A stretch of 36,604 nt of DNA from Pseudomonadota bacterium (GTDB lineage: Bacteria > Bdellovibrionota_C > UBA2361 > OMII01), in assembly GCA_900299035.1 (NCBI GenBank), contig OMIG01000227.1, positions 1 to 36,604 on the forward strand, given 5' to 3'. The notes under the pieces are model-generated. The model saw nothing but the letters and a program-made list of their open reading frames with translations, made no database searches and was not told where the DNA came from. The position numbers and the translations under genes are program-made. Positions 32,124 to 36,604 of this stretch are shown in pieces (the first letter of the stretch is position 1; each line of letters starts with the position of its first letter).

Positions 32124-32295
32124 CGCTCAAGAGCTGAGCGGCCTAGGCGGCTTAGGGGGTTAGCGAGTCGCCCTGATCCGGTGCTGTGCCCGCGCCACAA
32201 AAATGCGTGATTTCCTTAGGCTGAAGCCAAAACCCTCCGATACCTCCATCACTTAAGGGAGGAAGAGCGGCGGGCTTCTCGGGCCAGCCGTCAGC

Positions 32296-33447
32296 ATGGA
32301 CCTGATTTTTTACCTCGGAAACACCGACCAGAAGCTGCCGCGATTCTTAGAGCGCCTTGGCTACGCCGTCCTCGGGGCGAGCAACAATGTGCCTCTCCCG
32401 GACCTCATCTCTCGGACTAATGTTGACCTGATCCTGATCGATGGCCGTGCGCTCGGTGATGTTGCCGACATGTGCGCCTTCTTCCGCTCGCAGGAGAACA
32501 CCAAAGGCATTCCGATCGTGTGCATCTCGCCCGAAAACAGCTCTGAGCTGTACGAGCCCGACCTGATCGACAAGGTGGACATCGTGCAGGCGCCGTTCTC
32601 CGTTGGCACGCTCGCCGGCCGAATAGCGACACAGCTCCGGCTCCGCAAGCAGGCAGGCGGCGACGAGCTGCAGGGCACCCTGGCTGAGATAAACGCCGCC
32701 CTACGGGACCACAACGAGCGCTTCCGCAAAGAGGTCGAAGAGGCGCGCGCCATCCAGCAGAGCCTCTTGCCGCGGGTGCTGCCCTCCGACGACCGGTTTC
32801 AGCTTGCGGTCTCGTACCAGCCGCTCGAAGAGGTTGGCGGAGACTGGTACTCAGCGGGCATCGACGGTGACGGCAAGCTGGTGCTCCAAGTGGCAGATGT
32901 GTCTGGCCACGGACTGTCGGCAGCGCTGATAGCGAGCATGACCAAGCTGGCCATGACTGCCGCCGAGAAATCACGGCCAGATGAGCTGCTCCGAGAGATG
33001 AACCGTTACCTCGGCTCGCAGGTGCCTGCCGGGAGGTTCGTCACCGTCGGGAGCTGCCTCTACGACCCAGCGACAGGGAGCGTGCAGTGGGCTCGCGCTG
33101 GGCACCCTCCGGCGCTCGTTCTCTCACGCAAGGAATCGCAGGTTAAGCAGCTCAAGGGCACCGGATTCGCGATCGGATTCGACGAGGCAGGCAGCTTTAC
33201 GTTGGAGCAGGCGACACTGGCTCCTGGCGACGCGCTGCTGCTCTTCTCGGATGGCATCAGTGAAGCCCAGAACCGCAGCATGGTTCCCTACGGGCTGGAG
33301 CGGCTGTCTGCCGCAGTCGGCCGTACTGCGCCCAACAGCAGCGCTGCCGAGATGCTGCGGGCTATCCTGGACGACTTCAACGCCTTCCGGCAGGAGAGGC
33401 TCCTCAAAGACGACGTCACTCTTGTCCTCGTCAAGCGGCTTCGGTAG
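32296..33447 (+). CDS. SpoIIE-type serine phosphatase with degenerate receiver domain (RsbU-like)
   Basis: 383 residues. Residues 1-115 follow the receiver-domain pattern, with D49 in LILIDGRA at the phosphoacceptor place, but the acidic pair is G8-N9 and the conserved Lys is replaced in VQAPF, so phosphorylation by a kinase is doubtful. A coiled linker (NERFRKEVEEARAIQQSLLP) leads to a PP2C/SpoIIE phosphatase domain with the metal motifs VGGDWY, DVSGHG, SDGISEA and a C-terminal KDDVTLVLVK. Such enzymes dephosphorylate anti-anti-sigma factors in partner-switching systems, but no anti-sigma or STAS gene is in the window. The ATG lacks a clear Shine-Dalgarno. Confidence 0.9.
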   Translation: MDLIFYLGNTDQKLPRFLERLGYAVLGASNNVPLPDLISRTNVDLILIDGRALGDVADMCAFFRSQENTKGIPIVCISPENSSELYEPDLIDKVDIVQAPFSVGTLAGRIATQLRLRKQAGGDELQGTLAEINAALRDHNERFRKEVEEARAIQQSLLPRVLPSDDRFQLAVSYQPLEEVGGDWYSAGIDGDGKLVLQVADVSGHGLSAALIASMTKLAMTAAEKSRPDELLREMNRYLGSQVPAGRFVTVGSCLYDPATGSVQWARAGHPPALVLSRKESQVKQLKGTGFAIGFDEAGSFTLEQATLAPGDALLLFSDGISEAQNRSMVPYGLERLSAAVGRTAPNSSAAEMLRAILDDFNAFRQERLLKDDVTLVLVKRLR

Positions 33448-33563
33448 CAGCCTTCCCCTCAGCGCTGGGCCGCGTAGATTCGGGGCTGCGCACCCATGCG
33501 CAAGCTTCGAGCGCCCTGGAAGCGTTGCTTCCCCCGACGACTAAACCCGGCTATCCTCAGGTG

Positions 33564-33995
33564 ATGCCCCAGCTCCACCCGCCCCTTAGCGGCATGCCGC
33601 TAGCATTTATTTCTCTGCTGCTTCTCCTCGAGCTGTTGAGGTTCATCCCTTCGGTGTCGCGAGCGCTTCCCACAGCGCGAGCCATCTTGTTGCCGGCCGT
33701 GCTGGTCAGCGCCGCCGCGGCATTCTTGTCAGGGTACCAGGCCAGCAGCTCCATGGGAGAGATCTCTGATGCAGCCAAGGCTGCGCTTGGAACCCACCAC
33801 GCTGTCGGGCGCTTTGTCCTTATCAATGCGGCGCTTGTTGCTATCTTTGGTTGGCTGGCGAGGATAGCCCGGCAGGGGCGAGCCGCGTTTCAGGCGCTCT
33901 ACTACGTGGCGCTCGCCGTCCAGGCGGCCCTAACGCTGTACGCCGGCTCGCTCGGTGGCAAGCTCGTCTTCTCACACGGAGTAGGGGTCTCGTAG
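33564..33995 (+). CDS. DUF2231-like membrane protein, 143 aa
   Basis: Four hydrophobic helices. The opening LHPPLSGMPLAFISLLLLLELLRF, the middle THHAVGRFVLINAALVAIFGWLAR and the end SLGGKLVFSHGVGV match the DUF2231 pattern of membrane-embedded proteins, with conserved His residues near the membrane (possible haem or metal sites). The upstream part of the frame (from 33525) is Pro-rich and skipped; ATG at 33564 has AGGTG close by. It converges with the adenosyltransferase gene, leaving only 11 nt. Confidence 0.78.
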   Translation: MPQLHPPLSGMPLAFISLLLLLELLRFIPSVSRALPTARAILLPAVLVSAAAAFLSGYQASSSMGEISDAAKAALGTHHAVGRFVLINAALVAIFGWLARIARQGRAAFQALYYVALAVQAALTLYAGSLGGKLVFSHGVGVS

Positions 33996-34006
33996 CAGGC
34001 AGCGGG

Positions 34007-34588
34007 CTACACCTTCCGAGAAGCGCCCGGCTCCCACAGGAACTCCTGCGCGCCAGCTAGATGAGCAGCGGCACGGCTCATCACAAACAGCAGGTCGCTC
34101 AGGCGGTTCACGTAGTGAAGGACCTGCTCTGACACTGGCTCAACGTCATTGAGGGAAACGATCGCTCTCTCGGCTCGGCGACACACGGCGCGTGCCAGGT
34201 GCAGGTGCGCGTTCAGCGGCGTGCCGCCGGGCAGCACAAACGACTTCAGGTCGGGCAAAGGCGCATTGAGCTCGTCTATCCACCTCTCTAGCCTGTCAAC
34301 GTGGACGGCCTCTGTTTTGAGCATCCCCTGCCACGTGCTGCCATGCGGAGTTGCCAGCTCAGAGCCGAGGTCAAACAGCTCGTTTTGAATCACCTTTAGC
34401 TTGTCGTGGATCACCGTTTCAGATGGGGATGTCGCCACCGTCACGCAGATGCCGATTAAGCAGTTGAGCTCGTCGATGTCGCCGTAGGCCTCAACGCGAG
34501 CAGAATTCTTGCGGATGCGGGCGCCGCCTACGAGCCCGGTAGAGCCGTCGTCGCCGGTGCGGGTGTAGATTCTGTTTAACGTGACCAT
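34007..34588 (-). CDS. Cob(I)alamin/corrinoid adenosyltransferase, PduO type
   Basis: 193-residue ATP:corrinoid adenosyltransferase making adenosylcobalamin. The N-terminal ATP-binding block IYTRTGDDGSTGLVGG and the YGDIDELNCLIG and RAVCRRAERAIV blocks are diagnostic of PduO-type (MMAB) enzymes, which work as trimers. ATG at 34588 has GGAAGGA at the right spacing; the upstream extension to 34744 overlaps another gene and is not homologous. It is 37 nt downstream of a small membrane-protein gene. Cobalamin-dependent enzymes that would use the product are outside the window. Confidence 0.93.
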   Translation of the reverse strand: MVTLNRIYTRTGDDGSTGLVGGARIRKNSARVEAYGDIDELNCLIGICVTVATSPSETVIHDKLKVIQNELFDLGSELATPHGSTWQGMLKTEAVHVDRLERWIDELNAPLPDLKSFVLPGGTPLNAHLHLARAVCRRAERAIVSLNDVEPVSEQVLHYVNRLSDLLFVMSRAAAHLAGAQEFLWEPGASRKV

Positions 34589-34625
34589 AGGATTCCTTCC
34601 TGAGTAAGCCGCTTCTTGATGATGA

Positions 34626-34838
34626 CTACCTAGTGCCGAGTAGAGAGTCGAGATCGTTGAGCTTGGTTCCTGATGCGGGCTTGCCAGCGCCCGTCTCCGC
34701 TTCGACCTGCTTGCCCTGGGTGCCCGGGTCGCTTGGAGGTGCAAGGATCAGGTGGCACCCGGCGTACGGAGCGAGAAGCACCAGGGCCACTGCCGCCAGG
34801 ATGAGCCAGGAGACCGGAATTGTAGAACGGGGGCTCAA
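34626..34838 (-). CDS. Small membrane-anchored protein, 70 aa
   Basis: One hydrophobic helix (about residues 9-27, VSWLILAAVALVLLAPYAGC) and a short polar tail with Pro, Gly and acidic residues. YAGC at the end could also be a lipobox, making it a small lipoprotein. The TTG start is supported by AGGGAG about 6 nt upstream. It precedes the adenosyltransferase on the same strand and may be cotranscribed. No family recognised. Confidence 0.6.
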   Translation of the reverse strand: MSPRSTIPVSWLILAAVALVLLAPYAGCHLILAPPSDPGTQGKQVEAETGAGKPASGTKLNDLDSLLGTR

Positions 34839-35215
34839 AAAAACTCCCTGACAGGACGACCTGCTTCGCCCAACTTAAAACCCTAGCATGCTAACCCTTT
34901 CCGGCCCGGTCGCACAGTAAGAAAGAGCCTTCTAGGAGCCCCAAAACTGCCCCTCCCGCACTCTGTTTCTGCTGCAAAATCAGATGGGTAACATCAGCCA
35001 GCCGGCCTCATCAGTTGGATTATAACTTTTCGATACCAATCGTTTTAAAGCCGCAAACTCGCAGCATCAAAAAGAGAGGAGAGCTTCAGCTCTTGGCCGC
35101 AACTGCCGAGGAGCAAGATGGAGGCTTTGGGGACCACCACGGGTGGTTCCTCGGCGACTCCAGGGCAATCCAGCCCTAAAAAGCGGGCTTGGTGTCCTCA
35201 CAGGGGAGGGACGCA
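34839..35215. other. Non-coding region with structured leader of the PP2C gene
   Basis: About 375 nt. The left part holds the upstream region of the small membrane protein and an AT-rich tract around 35020-35050. The right part (35080-35215) carries several pairing elements: AGAGC/GCTCT (35080-35093), GCCGAGGA/TCCTCGGC (35105-35112 with 35148-35155), ACCACC/GGTGGT (35133-35147), AGGGC/GCCCT (35162-35177), and TCCTC (35195-35199) opposite GGGGAGGG (35203-35210), the Shine-Dalgarno of the PP2C gene. A short open frame with its own Shine-Dalgarno lies here (35118-35237). Confidence 0.5.
35080..35215 (+). promoter_or_regulatory. Candidate structured 5' leader RNA of the PP2C gene
   Basis: An outer helix of eight perfect pairs (35105-35112 with 35148-35155) encloses a six-pair hairpin (35133-35147). 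The outer helix would bury the GAGGAG at 35108-35113. The AGCCC at 35172-35176 can pair either backward with GGGC (35163-35166) or forward with GGGCT (35185-35189), two mutually exclusive shapes. No match to a riboswitch class that I can recognise. Confidence 0.4.
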
Positions 35216-35237
35216 TTGCGTATGTTACGAGGCTTAA
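35118..35237 (+). CDS. Possible 39-codon leader peptide before the PP2C gene
   Basis: ATG at 35118 with AGGAG 4 nt upstream, and 39 codons ending at TAA 35235-35237, inside the start region of the PP2C gene. The peptide is Gly/Thr/Ser-rich then ends with Trp and three Cys (RAWCPHRG, THCVCYEA). The Shine-Dalgarno lies in a predicted helix. It could be a regulatory leader peptide or a chance frame; conservation would decide. Confidence 0.3.
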   Translation: MEALGTTTGGSSATPGQSSPKKRAWCPHRGGTHCVCYEA

Positions 35238-36190
35238 GTCAGGGAGAGTCCCGCCGTGCGGCGAAGAAGGCGCCAGCCGTGCAGGAAGCCTTCCTGATGA
35301 GCGACGTCGGGTGTGAAAGGGATCTCAACGAAGATCGCTTTGAGACCGTGCGCACTCCACATGCCATAACGTGGGTCGTGTGCGACGGCATGGGCGGGGT
35401 TGCCGGAGGCGAGTTCGCCGCGCAGCTCGCTATCGACGCGATTGCGCGCACCCTTTCCCAGAGCGCGCCAGACGAGCCCAACATCGATGCTGTGACCTCG
35501 GCTTTCCGGGAGGCAAACCGGCTCATCCTGCTGCGCCGCAGGAATGCCGAGTTCGCGGGCATGGGAACCACGGCAGTCGCAGTTCGTTTTGACGGCAGAG
35601 AAGCTGTCGTCTCAAGCATCGGAGACTCCCGCGCCTATCTCGTGCGCGACGGTGCCGTGCAGCAGCTCACTGTCGATGACACCTACGTGCAGTCGCTCGT
35701 GGATGAGGGGTCGCTCATGGCAGAAGACGCCCTGAGCCATCCTGAAGCTCACGTCCTGACGCGCTGCTTGGGATCAGAGCCAAACGCGAGCGTCCACTCG
35801 GAGCGCCTCTGGCTTTGGCCGCCCGATGACTCTGTGGGAAACGACGCCATAGTCCTCTGCACCGACGGCCTGTACAGCCTCGTGTCAGACGCAGAGCTAG
35901 GCGAGATAGCTGGCGAGCTTCCGCCACGCGAGGCCTGCGAGCGGCTTGTGTCGCTAGCGCGAGAGCGCGGCGGCTACGACAACATAACCGTGGCAGTGAT
36001 ACCGTTTCCTGGAGCCCTGCGCCCGGCTCAGCCAGCGTTCGAGGTTCCGAAGAAGGCAGAGAGAAAAAAGGGCGCAAAAGGCAGGAGCGGCGCCGGACTG
36101 ATGAAGCATTTTTTCATTCTTGCCGCGATGGCCGCTTTTGCGGCTGGCGCCACAGTTGCTGGATTTTTGGCCCTTAAATTTCTGCGTTGA
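35216..36190 (+). CDS. PP2C-type serine/threonine phosphatase with C-terminal membrane anchor
   Basis: About 324 residues. The PPM/PP2C domain contains LNEDRF, VVCDGMGGVAGGE, GMGTTAVAV, SSIGDSRAY, LCTDGLYSLV and YDNITVAVI, which together give the metal-coordinating Asp set in the normal order. A basic linker (KKAERKKGAKGRSG) precedes one transmembrane helix (HFFILAAMAAFAAGATVAGFLALKF), so the enzyme is tethered with its catalytic domain in the cytoplasm. It would reverse Ser/Thr phosphorylation by Hanks-type kinases, none of which is in the window. TTG at 35216 is chosen because GGAGGG lies 5 nt upstream; ATG at 35222 and TTG at 35189 are alternatives. Confidence 0.9.
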   Translation: MRMLRGLSQGESRRAAKKAPAVQEAFLMSDVGCERDLNEDRFETVRTPHAITWVVCDGMGGVAGGEFAAQLAIDAIARTLSQSAPDEPNIDAVTSAFREANRLILLRRRNAEFAGMGTTAVAVRFDGREAVVSSIGDSRAYLVRDGAVQQLTVDDTYVQSLVDEGSLMAEDALSHPEAHVLTRCLGSEPNASVHSERLWLWPPDDSVGNDAIVLCTDGLYSLVSDAELGEIAGELPPREACERLVSLARERGGYDNITVAVIPFPGALRPAQPAFEVPKKAERKKGAKGRSGAGLMKHFFILAAMAAFAAGATVAGFLALKFLR

Positions 36191-36199
36191 GGAAGAGCG

Positions 36200-36604
36200 A
36201 TGGAAGAGAGCGAGAGCAAGCAGAATCGAGGAGCAGGCCCGAGGGTACGAGAGGGAGCGGCCAACCGGGCGAAGAATCACACCGTGATCCTCAACCCGCA
36301 CGTCACGGGTGGGGTGCGTTCCCGTATCGGGGGCGATCTACTTGACAGCGCTTCGGGTAGAGTAGGAGGGCTTGAGGCGCCCACGGAAAATTCCGATCCG
36401 TCTTGGGAGACTCCACGGGTCAGCAGCGACCTGGCCGTGCGCAAGGAGCCAGCGGCACGAAACCCCTTTACGGAGATGGAGGTCGATGAGGGAGAGGCTG
36501 ACAGAGAAAGCAGCTTTAGCCCCCAAGCCTCCGCATCAGAGCCGGAGCAAGGCCCAACCGCCGCGGCGGAGCCATTCGAGGCACCTGTTCCGCAGGCTGT
36601 AGAA
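36200..36604 (+). CDS. Partial gene cut by the right window edge, product unknown
   Basis: An open frame begins with ATG at 36200, preceded by AGGAAG, 9 nt after the PP2C stop, and stays open for 135 codons to the window end. The visible N-terminal part is hydrophilic and Glu/Ala/Pro-rich, with one better-structured block near residues 26-48 (KNHTVILNPHVTGGVRSR, then IGGDLL). No family can be assigned; a long disordered N-terminus before a folded domain is likely. Being right after a PP2C phosphatase in one operon, it could be a kinase-pathway or FHA-type partner, which is speculation. Confidence 0.72.
   Translation, partial: MEESESKQNRGAGPRVREGAANRAKNHTVILNPHVTGGVRSRIGGDLLDSASGRVGGLEAPTENSDPSWETPRVSSDLAVRKEPAARNPFTEMEVDEGEADRESSFSPQASASEPEQGPTAAAEPFEAPVPQAVE

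Noticed and set aside
32124-32145. CGCTCA/TGAGCG hairpin after the 416-aa membrane protein
   Set aside because: Six-bp stem without a following T-tract; not called as a terminator.
35105-35177. SAH- or SAM-type riboswitch because of the CCGAGGAG segment
   Set aside because: Only a short local resemblance; the remaining conserved elements of those classes are not found in order.
1-36604. tRNA, rRNA, CRISPR or insertion-sequence content
   Set aside because: No T-arm-like GTTCRANYC with matching acceptor stems, no regularly spaced repeats and no transposase-like protein were seen.

Overview
The window is a chromosomal segment of a high-GC, Gram-negative-type bacterium. This is inferred from numerous lipoprotein and secreted-protein signals, a polyprenyl-phosphate glycosyltransferase cluster, frequent GTG and TTG starts, and a housekeeping set (cysS, miaB, ABC-F) of bacterial type. 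The miaB / bifunctional nuclease arrangement and the pairing of PPM phosphatases with many unassignable envelope proteins are compatible with a deltaproteobacterial-like lineage (Myxococcota, Bdellovibrionota or relatives). I cannot fix the taxon from sequence alone. I saw no prophage, insertion sequence, CRISPR array, rRNA or tRNA.

Layout. (1) 136-4460, minus strand: a small orphan gene, then a light-dependent repair operon read right to left: DMT transporter, DUF2256 zinc-ribbon protein, FeS cryptochrome/(6-4)-type photolyase, CPD photolyase. (2) 4651-7229, plus: an MBL-fold exonuclease overlapping an ATP-dependent DNA ligase, two of the usual four members of the ligase-associated repair module. 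(3) 7222-9576, minus: a polytopic membrane protein and a membrane-anchored sulfatase-like hydrolase with Thr at the nucleophile position. (4) 9884-16445, plus: ABC-F ATPase, LysM-like lipoprotein, cysS, a glycosyltransferase overlapping cysS, a DCC-family protein and a DinB-like protein. (5) 16765-17329: a long non-coding region with an inverted pair of CGTRNN hexamer arrays and internal hairpins. (6) 17330-22084: four overlapping plus-strand genes for a polyprenol-linked glycan (GT2, two GT4, and an initiating sugar-phosphate transferase). (7) 22259-28436: three small envelope proteins, miaB, bifunctional nuclease, a TPR-like membrane protein and an MFS carrier. (8) 28549-33995: a small secreted Cys protein, an HMG-CoA lyase-family enzyme, a 96-residue orphan overlapping a Rieske-like lipoprotein that has lost its cluster ligands, a polytopic protein, a SpoIIE-type phosphatase with a degenerate receiver domain, and a DUF2231-like membrane protein. 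(9) 34007-34838, minus: a PduO-type corrinoid adenosyltransferase preceded by a small membrane protein. (10) 34839-36604, plus: a structured leader region, a membrane-anchored PP2C phosphatase and the start of an unassigned gene cut by the window edge.

Functional themes are DNA repair (photolyases, exonuclease-ligase pair), cell-surface glycan synthesis, RNA and translation maintenance (cysS, miaB, ABC-F) and phosphatase signalling. The observations most worth following up are the hexamer-array dyad at 16949-17153, the structured leader before the PP2C gene at 35080-35215, and the ligand-less Rieske-like lipoprotein at 30346-30819.
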